A stretch of DNA of 64,000 bases from Hydractinia symbiolongicarpus (taxonomy: Eukaryota; Cnidaria; Hydrozoa; Anthoathecata; Hydractiniidae), in NCBI RefSeq assembly GCF_029227915.1, contig NC_079889.1, positions 2,790,001 to 2,854,000 of the forward strand. The letters are read 5' to 3'. The position numbers and the translations under genes were made by a program. Shown in pieces: positions 48,868 through 62,072 of the stretch. The notes beneath the pieces are model-generated. The model saw only the letters and a program-made list of their open reading frames with translations, had not been told where the DNA came from and made no database searches. Positions within the stretch are counted from its first letter, which is position 1, and every line of letters starts with the position of its first letter.

Positions 48868-49836
48868 TTAGTCTCTTGGAAGTTCAGTATTTGCTGAAGT
48901 TTTTGCTTCGTTAATCTTTGTCTTGAATCTTCTTGATAACTTCATTTGTCGTATTATTTTCTTTCGAATGGATGTTGAAAAAAGAACGTATATAACCACA
49001 TCAGACATGAAGCCAAACCCAAGCATGATATGACAAATTTCAAGCAAAAGTGTTGACACACATGTTGTAATAACTTGATTAAAAATTAGAATATGTGGTA
49101 CGATCAGAAATAAAATGAAAGTCACCATCAAAAGTAATGGTAAAAGTATACGATCTAATTTTATTACTGGAAAAGAAGAAGAAAAAGAAGAAGAAGAAGA
49201 ATGCCTTATTCTACTTCCGTGGACACTTTGTTTATTTCTTCTTTCATTACGTAACAGGATTATGATAATGTACGTATACGTGGGCACACCAACTAAGAAA
49301 AATAAAGCACTGCTTGTTGGGTATATGATGTAATAAAAAAAGTGTTCCATTTTATGGTAGCTTTTATTTTGTAAAGCATATGCTGTAGAGCCCACAGCTG
49401 TTACCACGATAATAACCCACATAAAGAGGGTTAAATACTTTGTTTTCCTCGCACTCCAATACAATGAATATCGAATGTTTAAATACACCTCACATAGTCG
49501 GTCCAGTGTTAAAAATGTCATACTGTAGTAATACGATAGAACGACGGCGAAGTAAACTGTCGATGTAACTGTACATGCCATGTCATACACAAAGAACTGT
49601 GATAGAGTTTCATTGGCTGTGCTGTTTGATTGTGTATCCAAAGTGATGTGCGTGAAACTGGTATTCATAATGCTAAGGCATGATAAAATTATTTCTGTAA
49701 TACTTAAGTTTAACATCAGCTTCTTTTGAGTTTTGCTGATATTTCCGCTATAGTTATATAACAAGAAAAACCCAATCAAATGTAATATTAAGGCTAGTGT
49801 AAAAATTGTTATTAGAACAACAAACATCGTCACCAT
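48868..49836 (-). CDS. Class A-like GPCR, intronless (322 aa)
   Basis: Single open exon with seven hydrophobic segments at about residues 4-27, 38-60, 88-112, 133-155, 168-196, 230-252 and 264-287. At the end of TM3 the usual D/ERY box is LDRL (111-114). TM7 has SDVVIYVLF in place of NPxxY. TM2 lacks the common Asp (NLSITEI). N-glycosylation sites NST and NET lie in the first outer loop (about 71-77). The usual TM3-outer-loop-2 disulfide seems absent, as no Cys is seen in outer loop 2. The third inner loop carries a Ser run. The tail is short and basic. The start Met lies directly before TM1. It shares its layout with the plus-strand GPCR at 51720, including LDRL, YSxYW and the VIYVxF box, so the two are paralogs. 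The ligand is unknown. Confidence 0.85.
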   Translation of the reverse strand: MVTMFVVLITIFTLALILHLIGFFLLYNYSGNISKTQKKLMLNLSITEIILSCLSIMNTSFTHITLDTQSNSTANETLSQFFVYDMACTVTSTVYFAVVLSYYYSMTFLTLDRLCEVYLNIRYSLYWSARKTKYLTLFMWVIIVVTAVGSTAYALQNKSYHKMEHFFYYIIYPTSSALFFLVGVPTYTYIIIILLRNERRNKQSVHGSRIRHSSSSSFSSSFPVIKLDRILLPLLLMVTFILFLIVPHILIFNQVITTCVSTLLLEICHIMLGFGFMSDVVIYVLFSTSIRKKIIRQMKLSRRFKTKINEAKTSANTELPRD

Positions 49837-51719
49837 CTCTGAATTATTTTGACGCTTTCTTGGTTTTTAGTATTGGCTTTATTTTATTTGCTCCAATGTT
49901 CACGATTTCTCCAGTGTTCAGAAAACGTTGATTAAAATTGATTTTTTTCAGCTATTATAACAGATATAACAAAAAAGGTTGGCGAGAGAAAATTATCTGG
50001 CTAAGCAATATAAATAGTTCCGTGTACTTTGTACGTTTTTCAAAAGGCTTTGGAATTATAAAATTCATCAAATTCTCTTAGTTCGGATTTAATTTTTTGG
50101 ATTCAGGATATACAAAAAAACAAATCGTATGCAATTAATATATAAATAATGTTATTATACGATAAATTATATAATGAAACATAATCCCACTGGACAAGTA
50201 GCGAGCTCCCTGTGTTGTGCCACCCATGTAGGGAAACGTGTTTTATAGAACACGATTAAAAAGCTGTGAAAATATCTGTTCAATCACACTTTATGGCTCG
50301 CAGACTAGTCTTTTATAACTTTAAGAATATTCTCAAACACAAATGCGAAGTAGTAAGTAACCTGAATTTACTGTAATTGCCAATTGTCATAACAAATTCA
50401 CCACTACTCTAAAATCTAAATCTAAAATCAATTTTTTTGTCAGAATAAAAGTAACGGATTCGAAATGATAACCAGTTTACGTAAAATGCGTAGAAGATGT
50501 TTTTACGGATAGCGGTAAAAGCTGGAAAAAATGAAAATAACCTTTCTTTCGTTACGAGTAATTAGATTTAAGTTTTTGTTTGCAAAGGAATCATATAAAA
50601 GTTAATGCATAGTACTTGAGTTTGTGTAAAGAACTTAAAAATTCAGATTTTTTATATTGTTTTGAAAAATCTTAGTAATTAACTAAACCTACAATCTTGA
50701 AACGTCACTCCCTTTTGTGACGCCAACAAAAATCCCTTGAGCTGGCGAAAACGAAGTAGAGTACAACAAATATATTGAACAAATCTAAATTAAATTAATC
50801 TTTGGATGATAAATTGTATATATATATTACAAGAATCGTATTGGAAACCTGTACCACATGTTGTTAGAATAACACCTGTCAATCTTCCAATAAACTTGTT
50901 TTTCCAAAATACTCCTTCTTAAATCATTTTAATTTACTTAAAACAAAAGGGCGGGGTCATATTGTTATTTTAAAAGACTTCTAATTTTAAAAATTTCGTT
51001 TATCTCCTGTAAGTGGTAGCTATGAATAGGCAAAAAAAATTTCGTAAAATGGTGAACATGAATCAAATCTGTTTGTTTACATGTTTGCCAAAAATTAAAG
51101 ATTGGATTCTTCATATAAAAACTTATTTTTTAAGAATACAAAGCAAGAAATTTTGAACCATATGCCAATTTCATTATTTTAAACCCGTCAATAAACACAT
51201 GAAGAATAAACGCCATACAAACGGTTGTATTTGAAATCTGATTGCCAAGCTTAAAAAATATCCAATGATCTCTAATTGAAGTCCAAATAAACCTTCACAA
51301 ATGTTGCTTAATTAATTTTATTAAATTAAAACATAAAATGCTTACGTTAATGTCCTAATTGTCGATTTTATTTCCAGACCTACAATTGATCCTGTTAAAC
51401 AAGAGACTTCGTCTTTTACAACGGCGATAAATTCCAAGAGAATTGGTAATAAATCAAGGGTTTTGTTAGGCTAAAGTGGCTTTGGCTTTTGAAGTTTATC
51501 AACTAAACTTCGATGGTAAAAAACAGATGTGAAGATGTAACCATTACAGACAATAATATTTAGATAGAAAAATAAAAAGACATAAGAAATACTAAAGGAT
51601 AATATGAAATAAAACAAACAAACAAACAATAAAGATAATGCACTACTGTAGAAGTTAATAAATTGGCTAGGCTAGTTTAGAAAAAATAAGTTATGAAATG
51701 TATAAATTAGAAAATCAAC
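49837..51719. other. Shared 5' region of two divergent GPCR genes; nothing else seen
   Basis: About 1.9 kb between the two start codons, AT-rich, with no clear TATA or repeat that I can assign. It may hold both promoters (inference from the head-to-head layout). Confidence 0.4.
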
Positions 51720-52646
51720 ATGATCAACACAGTTATATTGATATTGCTATGTTTTGGACGTGCGATACCGCTATCCTTGCATGTTATTGGTTTTTATTTA
51801 CTTTACAAAAAAAGCGCAGGTATCACTAAAAGCCAAAAGTTGTTTTTGCTACATCTTAGTGTGTCTGAAATCTTGTTGTGTGTCATATCTTTAGTTCGTA
51901 CTATATGCGAATTCATTCTTGGAAGTAGTAACACTTACACGACAAACATTTACATTATTTTCTATTCCTTCTCAGTGACATATTATATGATTATGATATG
52001 TCTTACTCTGGATCGGTTGGCCAAATTTTATTTCAGCATGAGATACTCAATGTATTGGACACCAAAGAAAACAAAATTTCTTCTTGGAATTGTCTGGCTT
52101 GTAGCTGGAACACAGGATATACTCTTTTATGTCTGTTGCCCAAAGGGAGGTCAATCTACAAAAAATCAAATAAGTAGGGTTTATGTAGTATACGTGTACC
52201 CTACATTGGACACTATGTTTCTAGTAATTGCTACGACTACTTACAGTTACATTTTCAAAAAGTTCTCACACTCTGCTAGAGTCACTACGACCTCCGTTAG
52301 CTGTTATAACGCTCAATCTGATATACGAGCTCGCCATGGTACTTCAAATGTGAAAGTATCCAATAGAACAGGACTTCAGAAGAAGTCGAAATTACCAACA
52401 CGACGACGTTCGACTAAATTGTTGTTACCATCGTTACTGGTGTTGTCGTTTATTGTCTTTGTCGTTCTTTGTGACCTTGTTTACTTTCTGATGGAAAGGA
52501 ATATACTTTCAAGTTCAATAACTTTGTATTATTTATTTGGAGTAACGTTCTATGTTGGTCTCGCTGTTGATGCTATCATTTACGTCATCTTTGCAACAAC
52601 TGTTGGAAGAAAAATACTTAATCAGATATCAGCTTGTGTAAGATAA
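51720..52646 (+). CDS. Class A-like GPCR, intronless (308 aa)
   Basis: Single exon with seven hydrophobic stretches. TM3 ends LTLDRL (95-100, DRY equivalent), followed by FYFSMRYSMYWTPKKTK, close to the neighbour's YLNIRYSLYWSARKTK. TM7 reads VDAIIYVIFATTVGRKI, in place of NPxxY. The third inner loop is long (about 182-233) and rich in Ser/Thr/Arg, with RRRS near TM6, a plausible phosphorylation and G-protein contact region. No N-glycosylation site lies before TM1; the N-terminal tail is almost absent, suggesting a small-molecule or peptide pocket in the membrane (inference). It lies head to head with the 48868 gene and is a diverged paralog. The ligand is unknown. Confidence 0.85.
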   Translation: MINTVILILLCFGRAIPLSLHVIGFYLLYKKSAGITKSQKLFLLHLSVSEILLCVISLVRTICEFILGSSNTYTTNIYIIFYSFSVTYYMIMICLTLDRLAKFYFSMRYSMYWTPKKTKFLLGIVWLVAGTQDILFYVCCPKGGQSTKNQISRVYVVYVYPTLDTMFLVIATTTYSYIFKKFSHSARVTTTSVSCYNAQSDIRARHGTSNVKVSNRTGLQKKSKLPTRRRSTKLLLPSLLVLSFIVFVVLCDLVYFLMERNILSSSITLYYLFGVTFYVGLAVDAIIYVIFATTVGRKILNQISACVR

Positions 52647-53047
52647 ACATTAAAAGCATTTTTATGTTGTATATTATAGTCTATAAACAGCGTCAAGAAC
52701 CAATTCATCTTAAAAATATATCATGGTAGACGTATGTCAAAGTAATTATAAAATAATCGCTTTCAGGCGAAAATAGGGATCAGAACGACGAATCTCCAAC
52801 GCATTGGACGTTATTTCAGACGGAAAAATAAAAATAAATTTCGTCTTTAGGCCTTATGGTAAAAGTGTGATAGTGTTTGATTTTTATCATGGTCAAAGAG
52901 AATTAGCAAATTTAAATTAGCAAATTTTTTATAATCCGTTTAACAAATTGTCTGTAAGTGCCATGCAGTGCCATGCGTAGGGCTCAAAAGCCTTCTCTTC
53001 ACAATGTGTTACGACTTTTTAGATGAACAAGGATAAACGCATTTTAA

Positions 53048-53389
53048 AGGGGCTACGGAACGGCTGTTGGTTTTCGACTTTAGTGACTTACACGAAAGTC
53101 CAGCTGATGTCAGCGGAAAACAATAATGGTATTTTTCCGGGATGTATGTAATTTACAGACTCGAACATATAGATACATTTAGAATTTTTACCTTCTCCAG
53201 CCTTGGCCATGTTTTCATCCAGAATGAGTCTTGCTGAAATATTTCTTTGTAATATGCTTTTTGAAAAAAAATATTGAACCAGCGAGCAAAGTGCGCTGGT
53301 CTGTTCATTGCGCAAAACGCGTTTGCAGGATTTTTAATATGTGCGCGGGATATACGGAATGTGAGCATTTTAACCGGTTTGAAGCTCCC
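53048..53389 (-). mobile_element. TTAA-flanked MITE (family A), copy 2
   Basis: Flanked by TTAA (53044-53047, 53390-53393), with end AGGGGCTACGGAACGG. It is the inverted counterpart of 13700-14020, sharing for example the complement of GCGCACATATT, TGAACAGACCAGC, CTCGCTGGTTCAATAT and AGAAATATTTCAGC. Short frames inside are incidental. Confidence 0.8.
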
Positions 53390-53393
53390 TTAA

Positions 53394-55799
53394 TTGCCAA
53401 AAGTGAATTTGTCTTATTAGAATATGGTATTTTTTTTAGGAATTTGTAAGAGAAGTATAAAGGAAATTTACTCAACACGAATTTAATTACAAACCAAAGC
53501 AGCTTTTACATCACCACTTGAAATGAAATCATACTGATTTTTTACCGCGCAATAAAGTTGTCAATTTTATACGGAGTTGTTAATATTGCATTTAAATGTA
53601 CATGCGCAACAACCTTTTTTGCGTTTACCTTTGTACACATACATAATAGCTCCATTTTTGTGTCAATCGAGTTTACATAAAATCCTATGCCAGAACAAAA
53701 TTTTATACCTGTCTCTCACACCGGTATGATATTTGTGCTGTATAAAAACGAGAAAAAACTTAACCATACTGAGGTACAAGTTTTATATCAGTATAAGATT
53801 ATTCGCTTAACCATAGATATATAAAAGAACGGGAGATACAACTCACGAATCGTCCATTTAAATTCTATTTAAATTTCTAATAAAAGCGGTATCATTTGAA
53901 GCTTTCACCTCCATGGTTTAACCGCGGCCTAACTTATCAGTACAAAAAAAATTCGTGAAATATTCCGCTAATAAAACTCCGTCACTTTTCACAGAATAAC
54001 TTTATGTCTGTGTAATTTATGTCGATGTACCTTTCCTTACTAGTTCTAACAGCTACTAGTTTTAATGTCATAAAGGAGTACTATTATCGTATCTCCTGTA
54101 GTATTGAGCGCCCCGGCGCTTATTAGCCTTTTCCAAAATTCAGGCATGAAGGAGCTTACTAGAGGAGGTTGCTTAGAAGGAGTTTGGAAACAGTTTGACG
54201 GGAAAAGTAGCAGGGTTAAAAGTCAACAGCACTAGATTTCTACATCTAGAACTTCATGTTCGTCATTTTCGTCAATAATTATCGACTTTCATACAGCCCA
54301 GTCTGTTGGATTGGATAGACCAGTGCAGTTTCTTGGTCATTTTCTCACAAAGAATTATTTGTGGCATACAGAAATATTTTTGCATAAATTATTTTTTCTC
54401 ATGCTGAAGATTCAGTAATTTAGTGAAAGAAAAATCAGTATTGTCAATTAACGAAAACTGCTGTGGCCGAAAAATGAAAAAATTTTTGTGGACGATGGAT
54501 TATAATTATTTTCGTGAATTTATGCTTACTAACAGCTAACATAATGATAATAAAACAAAAGTATTTACAGTGCACATAATTTTTTCCGTCTCTGTGCACT
54601 GGCCAGGCTAATTACAACTAACCGGCTTATACTATACCTATTTTTCGTCCGCTAGTTGTCTATCAAGGTACACTTGCTTTCTTTTAAAAATACAGTGGTA
54701 GTAACTATTAGGGACAAATGTTTTTAAAGATAACAATAAAAACTATAAATATGGTGCAAAAAATAACATTTCTACCTTGTTTGACACGCTGGTTGCATGC
54801 TCGACTTTTAGCCAGGCTAACCATATGACGAATATCAAGAGTTTTTAGTCATTAATAACCCTAAATTTTGTGTCTTTCGGATAAAATACAGTTCAATGTT
54901 GTTATTTTGTTATTTTCTTCTTGTTGCGCTACCATTATGAAAAATTTGTCCCTACAACCGCTTCACTTGTGCCCAGATTGCGCTGTATGAAAGCCGAAAG
55001 ACGGATGTTTTAATTAATATGAGAGTCCGAGAGTTGTTAGACTCCTATGGTCAACCATCTCTTTGGAGTTGTTAGATTATGTTTGCATGTAAAAAAATTG
55101 TTGAGTATAATTAAAAATCATTACGCTTTTGGTAGAATGATTCAGAATGCGGTTATTTAGCATTCTGCACTTTTTAATTAATTTCTAACCTAAAAATACT
55201 TTGCTCTGATTATAATCCAATCCTCAGAAATGTCCTAAAAAACATACTTTAGGATCGTTTTTGCTCATTTTGTGCAAAAGATTAGAAAAAACTGATGATC
55301 CAATTCTGAGAAAAGATGTTAACGGACAGGCGGTCAGCAAAGTTTATATTATAGAAAAACAGTACAGCTGTGAATCTCGAACCAATTATAAATAAGACAG
55401 CCAAATAATTTGTATATTGTTTTGTAAAACTCTACATACAAACTTTCTATCTATAGCCTAATTATTAATTAATGTACATGCATAATATAAATTATAACGA
55501 TCCAACGTTTTCACATTTTATAAATATATATACAAAGGAGTCTTTCACGAAATCTTCTTCCAAACTTTAAAAACTACACGCAAAATTGTTTTCGTAAAGA
55601 TTTTAAAATCTACAATCAAATATATCGGCTAACATTATTACATGCAATTTCTTGTCTTCTTCAATAAGATATTGTCTTTTTTTGGTTAATCATCCTGCAA
55701 GTTAGAAGTGGGACAATCCATGACCGAGTTGATTATGGAATCCAGTTAACCTGCAATAACTTGATTATCCAGCCCACCAAATCTTTAACATTTATTCTG
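53394..55799. other. Intergenic, no gene seen
   Basis: Contains worn repeat-like pieces, for example around 54105 (GCGCCCCGGCGC), but no supported exon. Confidence 0.5.
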
Positions 55800-58700
55800 T
55801 TAAGTAGGGCTGTGGATCAATAAACTGGGTGATGGTATAGTTCCATTAGAAGACGTGCCATTTAGATTTCCAATCAAGTTTGGACGCTTATATAGAGCTT
55901 CATAGTCTATATGTTCATAGATCGGTTCAGGAAATTCATTTCCATTTTGTCTTGGACTAACCTGCTGCTCTTGGGGTTCATTTCTCTGCCCAGATCTAAT
56001 TTGAAGAACGCGTCCAAACTTCATTACAAAATTAGTGCTGATTTTCGCGTATTATAATTTCTGTGCAATCGTGAGAAAAGATAGGCGCGAAATTTAGTAC
56101 AGAAATTACGCGCAAAACGTGTTGCGCGAAATACATTTGTCTAAAATTCTGGTAATTGTTAAGTATTGAATAAATTTACCTCGAAGTACATACACACTAC
56201 TATATACACGTGTCCCGAATTAATTTTCTACTTTTACGCATAGCCTTGGTTTTAAGAAGAGATCAATTAGGGCAAAATTTGTTTGTTTGTTGTATGAATC
56301 TGAATAGGTCACATTTTCTCAAGTTACAGGTGAGGATTTCAAAAATCATATTCATTTTGTTTGAAAAAGTTTAAAAATAGTAGCGGTACATCAAAGAAAA
56401 CTAATTCGGGAAAGGTGTATTGCATAAAAATTAATACCCGAGAAAAAGAATTTTCGTTACTGTACGATATTTAAAGGGCGCAAAATAAATAAATCTGTTA
56501 TGCGACATTCCATAAAGACAGCCTTTAAGATAGATTTAAATACATATAGACCTGAAACTAAAACATTAAAATTATCCGAGGATTTTTCCATTTTTAGGGG
56601 TTGTCTTATATATATATATATATATATAAAGAGAAAATTTACCTTTGTTTGTATATCATAAAACCAGCAACAACAACAAGAATAATAACAAATATGACAG
56701 ATATAATGACAACAAGCGTAATCACTTTATCCCCTGCATCACGATTGACCTGATCTGTAAAATAAAAAGAACTTGGTTTATGAGAAGCAGAGTAATAGAG
56801 AGCCTCAATAAAAAATCTTTAAACTACACAAAAATCTTTTAAAAAACAAAAAAAATTATGAAAAAAGAAATCTCATTGTTACGTACTAACATAGTTATAT
56901 ATAGAAGATGTAGATACAGGTAAATCGCAACTTTGTGAAGGTCCGACCAAAATATAGTAGCCGTCAAACTACATAGCCGATTCAACGGGATAAGATAATA
57001 TGTAAAGTACATCTATAGTACAAGAAATTTGACAGATTCCATTTTTTATCTTCTTTCAGTGCAAGTAGTTTTTTGAGTTTCGAAATCTGACTTATAGGGA
57101 GAGGGTAAGAAGTTGTTTTTCACATCCAGGTTTGCAAAATACCCTATTGCCATCTAGCGAGCTTGACAACCCGAATCAAAAATCAAAAAACCTAAAAATA
57201 AATTGAAAAACTTTTAAAGCTTTACCTTTAAAACCTTTCAAACAACTTCTTAAAACTATTCGATTCACAGGAGAGCAACGACATCTTGTACAGAAGCTTA
57301 TGCTTGCATTATGAACTAACGTAGCTTCGTATGAGAGGGAGGTGTTCCGTGTTTTTCCGTGAAAAAGTATTATCCCGTCAGATGTAATATTGTAGGTAAA
57401 ATAATGATGCGGATTTTCTTTTTTCAAATGACCCTATTGTGTAACAAGAAAATACATATTCTTATACCAGTGGCCAGTTAGGAGAAATCACTTAAATACT
57501 TACAAAAATCATATACATTTAAATCGTATATATTTTTTGTTAGGAAGAAATGAAAAGTTAAAAGGAAAAAAGAACTGTTGATGTTAATCACTGACAGCCA
57601 CTACTAATACCAGGACCGTTACTACTAGCACCACCACCACCACTGCTACTACGAGAACCACCACCTTCACTACCACTACCAACATAACCACTTGTGCCAG
57701 CAGCATTACCACTACCACCACCATTACCACGACCAGAATCACTAGCAGCACCACCTCCACTACCAGCACCACCTCCACTACCAGCACCACCACTTGTACG
57801 ATCGGCATTAGCGCTACCACCACCACTACCACAGCACTATTTCCACTACCAGCACTACTACTACAGCATCGTTTTTATTTTAATGGAAACTGACTGTTAG
57901 AACCTTAGCACATACAAAATCACAGGCTTCATACACCAGCATACATAAACACTGCAAATATGATTTGAAAACAGTACAAAATTTTCTTACTTGCCACGAT
58001 AGTGTACCTCGATTTTCTTGATCTTGTTCACACGACAATTTCATCCCAGTAGGAGCCCGCGGAGCTGAATAGGAAAAATATATTTAAATGCTGCACTTTA
58101 CGTACTTATCTCCAACACTGAATGATGAGTGTGGGATACAGTTTAGACCAGGGTATGAAAGCAGTCTAGTTTACACGTTAGTTTATGTCAACAATTTTGC
58201 AGGGACGCCATAAGAAGCCTGAAATTCGTCGTGTCATGTCTGCTTAAACCCATTTATTTAAGGTCAGATCAAATTTTAGAGGAGTATAAAGAACAGGGTT
58301 AGAGATAAAATAATACTAAATTAAATCTATAACTCCTTTTGAGCATTTCATACCGCACACATCTACAACAGAACAAGCTTCTATTTTGAGAAATAAAAAA
58401 ACAGATATACGATAACTTCTTGCGCTGTTGTGTTCACACATAAATTTGGAGAAGTGAATTTCGTGATAACAACCTTCGTGAAAATAACATTTTTAGCGAA
58501 TTGCAAAAACTGTTTTTTTTTTTTTTTTTTTTTTTGAGAAAGCAGTTCCATTTCATTATGAAATTAATCAAAAAAATATCAAAAAATCGCGCAACAACAT
58601 TCACAAAGCGGGCCAACATATTACACATAATACCTGTGGAGGTTGTAGTGACATTTCGACACTCTATGTGTTCCTTACCAACATTGTACATAGTCAAAGC

Positions 58701-61700
58701 ACAAACATTATAGTGCGTACAATCGTCCAAATCTCTCAAAGTACATACTATTTTCTCTGGCCCATCAATATCTGCACACTTAACCTTGAAAAATAAAATA
58801 CAAAGCCTAAGTATAAAGAGCTAACTTTCGGGAAAAGGGGAAAACAAACAATGTGACCAAGCGTTCTAAAACATTAGTTTATATAACTTAAGCCCAACAC
58901 CAATTTTTTTCAAGGGGCAATAGTGTTGGAAACTTTAATTTTGTGGAAAATCGGGAAAAGTTGCAATAAATTTAAAACTTTTTTTCTACCTGCTTTTCTA
59001 CACGGTTATTCTCTACCACACGCAGGTATGAACTAACAATATAACTAATGTCGTATGTTGGATACTCCCAAGAAGCTGTCACTGAAACGTCGGATGGTTT
59101 CATTTCTAAATCTTCTAAATCGTGATCTAAAATTATTGCAGTAGTTATCGCATGGAAATAATATACCTAAATAAAATCTGCGAACAAGAACTTGCGCCGC
59201 AGTATTTTTATTATAACCACAAAATGCGAGCTCTTTATGTCAATTAAAATTAAAGCAGAAAAAAAAATGTCGCGAAAAATATGCTTCTTTTTCAAGTCTC
59301 TAAAAGGTCCTGGAAAATTTTGGAAAAAATAAACCTTTCAAAAAAAGACCAGCAATCTCCTGTAATAGAGTTATTCAAAAACGGTGAGTTTTTTCTGAAT
59401 GATATCAAAAGGCTTCTGAATAAATATACCCAAATGTATGATTAGGCTGCCTACATAATAGGGGTGATTTTTACATTACTTGCGATTCTCAGATCTTTAA
59501 ATCTTAACTTTGCTAAGAATATGCTTAAAATATATCAGGATTTTGGAAAGTTTTCGAGAATATAAAACTGACATAAAATGACCAGAAATGTCTTGCAATT
59601 TTTCTTTTTTAAAATGATATCAGAAGGTTTATGACTACATTATTTTACAGTACATTAGAAATATTTGTAGTCTAAAGATGTAATTGCAATTTTTTAGAAA
59701 AAATATCAGTAAAATTGCAGTCTTGCTTTTGTTCTTATTTATTGTTTGGTATAAATTTTTGTGGAACAACACTTCGTTTTCTGCTGTTTATTTTTACTAA
59801 AAGTGACATGGAAAGAAACAATGAATTGGCAAAGATTAGTAAAGCTCTCAGTTTAAATTTTCTGTCAGCAGGGAATAAATATTCGCAATAATTACTAGAT
59901 TTTGGATATCTGTAACATAATTACAAGATTAAACTAGTTGCCGAAAATGTTAAAAAACTAGTCTTATGTAAGAAAACTGTAAAAAGCGTAAAAGGATTAT
60001 GTAAGTTTAATTTCGTGAAATGCAAGAGTAATAAAACAAAGAACATACTACTGTAGCAAAAAAATGCTTCGTTTGCTGGATGATAGCTGCTATTTAAGAT
60101 GGTAGTGTTAATTTCAGAATCAGATTCCAACACCAATTGCACTTGATACATGTTGGTGTCTTTAACGTGAAACAAACGGCATCTGATGTTTTGATTATTA
60201 TCACCATTTATACGTTCCACAATACTAGTGTTACAAAACAACCCAGATGTCCAATTGCCAGACTCTGAATCCATTTTCTTATACTGTATCAATACCATGT
60301 GCGGTGGTGTATTCTCGAAGTTGTAACTCACATTTATATATATGTAACTAAACGCTACATCACAAGTTGTCGTGACTACGTGTACTAAACAGAGATTATT
60401 TATATAATAAGAATAATTGATAACAGATCATTGAAGCGATATTTGTTCTTGTCTTTACTTATATAAAACTAGCGTGACTATTTTATCTGTTTTTATCGTG
60501 TTTATCTTGCTCTTTTCGCCGGTGTTATCGTTTAGATATTTTACTATTCGCGTCAGTTCTACTATAATGTTCTGTCAAGTTAGCCAGTGTCATCTCTGTC
60601 GTATCTGGTGACGACATCGTTGACGTAATTTCTGTCATATTTGTGACAATATCGTCGGTAATTACTTTAATCGTTGTTGAAGTCATTCCAGCTGTCCTTT
60701 TTTTGTCACGTTTACGGTTGCTTTGTAGGTCATTTTTTGTTATTGATGTCATCTTTGCCGTGTTTTATAGTGTTGTCGTTGGTATAATTTCTATAAAATC
60801 TGTTGACGTCATTTCAGTGAGAACGAATAGTGCTAGGAAAAGCATTAAAGAAGGTTTTAACGTCAACTATCTTAAATATTGGAAATTATCATCAAAAACC
60901 CCTTTCTCTATGGCGTTAATTTGCAACGCATGATGACAGCTATAATCCATATTATTGATAAGTTAGTAGTATAGCCAAGTGGATTTCTTTTAAATTACAA
61001 TCGAAAACTCTTCCTTTTATAAGAATACCCTATTCCGTGCCTTTAAAATGGTTTCCTGGCAAGTTTTGTTCAGAACCCCCACCCCCCCCCCCCCCTCCTC
61101 TTGCAAAAAGTAATCTTACCACTTCGTGCTAACAAGTGGATAATACCGATGTTGGAGATCTGAGGACCGGCGGACCCGTGGATTCTTTCACGGGTGAAAA
61201 ATAGTAAACAATATATGCTATAGCGATTCTGGGAGGAGAAAACCGTACTCAGTAAAGATAGATTTGATAGTTGTGACTATTATTCATGTATGATTATTTC
61301 TACAGTGGATAGTATAATAGATAATCATTTTTCTGGAGTTTCAGCTGCCGCTTGATGAAACTACTCCTCTCATTAACGCATTGCAACTTGATACAATGGT
61401 AAAATGTGACACTGTAAAACTAAGAAATACGAAAGGTTTTGACCGTGATTATGATCTCGCAAACTGTATGTCCTATATCGAATTTGAGATGTACACACAC
61501 ATTAATCCTACAAGAACAAAACCATATTAGTTAGAAATTGTATTGTTTTATAGATAAATACGATTAGTTGAGATTATTAAGGTAAACAGAAAAGAAATAA
61601 TTGTGAACATTTGTGCAGTAAAAGCGTAAGTAATTCTTCAGTTTACTATAAACACCTTTGGGTTTTGGTTTTTGAGAAAACAATAAGTTAGAGTCCTTAA

Positions 61701-62072
61701 CCAAAGCATGGAATAAAATTCTTTGATAATTCCCTAAAAATTTTTTGCATCTTTGCTTTTGAATTCAATTTGCTTATTTTTTTAACTTAAAGAATATCTA
61801 AGAAAGGTCTTTCTATAAAATTATGCTACAGTTATATGATAAATTAGAAGCCATCAGAACTGTTCTTATTCCTCTTGACAAATCCATGTTTAAATGTCAA
61901 GAATTCTCTGACATTTCACTGACTTAACCAGTTCCAAATTACTTGATTTTCATTGTTCAAAAGTGAACTATATGCTCTGGAACGATAACACTATGTACTT
62001 ACAACTAGAGAGAGCTTCAATTGGATTCAGATAAATTGCGCACCAAATAATTGCAATGTGTAACACCAGCAT
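55800..62072 (-). CDS. Single-pass receptor with FN3-like ectodomain and tyrosine-motif tail (427 aa)
   Basis: Eight exons on the minus strand: 62003-62072, 60049-60384, 58990-59126, 58634-58784, 57991-58064, 57226-57433, 56643-56754, 55800-55995 (TAA). All are GT-AG and lengths 70, 336, 137, 151, 74, 208, 112, 196 keep one frame. Exon 1 is a signal peptide (MLVLHIAIIWCAIYLNPIEA). Exon 2 (about 24-135) looks FN3-like (MVLIQYKKMDSESGNWTSGLF, MYQVQLVLES) with several NxS/T sites. Exons 3+4 form a second FN3-like unit, split by a phase-0 intron (MKPSDVSVTASWEYP, then YNVCALTMYNVGKE). Exons 5+6 form a third (APRAPTGMKLSC, LSWQ, Cys-rich end CTRCRC). Exon 7 is the TM helix (VITLVVIISVIFVIILVVVA). 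The tail has YEHIDYEALY, that is YxxI and YxxL, with NPxY absent. Phase-1 borders with an internal intron are typical of FN3 genes, including cytokine receptors. Family and ligand are unknown. Confidence 0.8.
57592..57850. repeat. CCA/CCAGCA-type minisatellite in intron 5
   Basis: Degenerate ACCACC(A)CTACCAGCA units in the intron between receptor exons 5 and 6. Open frames on both strands here are Pro/Ala- or Val-rich and come from the repeat, not from a gene. Confidence 0.8.

Noticed and set aside
53088-53449. Several overlapping frames on both strands
   Set aside because: They fall within the family A MITE and are not shared as frames with its other copy.
57584-57900. Val-rich minus and Pro/Ala-rich plus frames
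   Set aside because: Both arise from a CCA-type minisatellite inside receptor intron 5.
60525-60752. Minus-strand Thr-rich frame
   Set aside because: It lies in receptor intron 1; joining the signal exon directly to 60384 keeps phase, and this frame has no needed splice sites.
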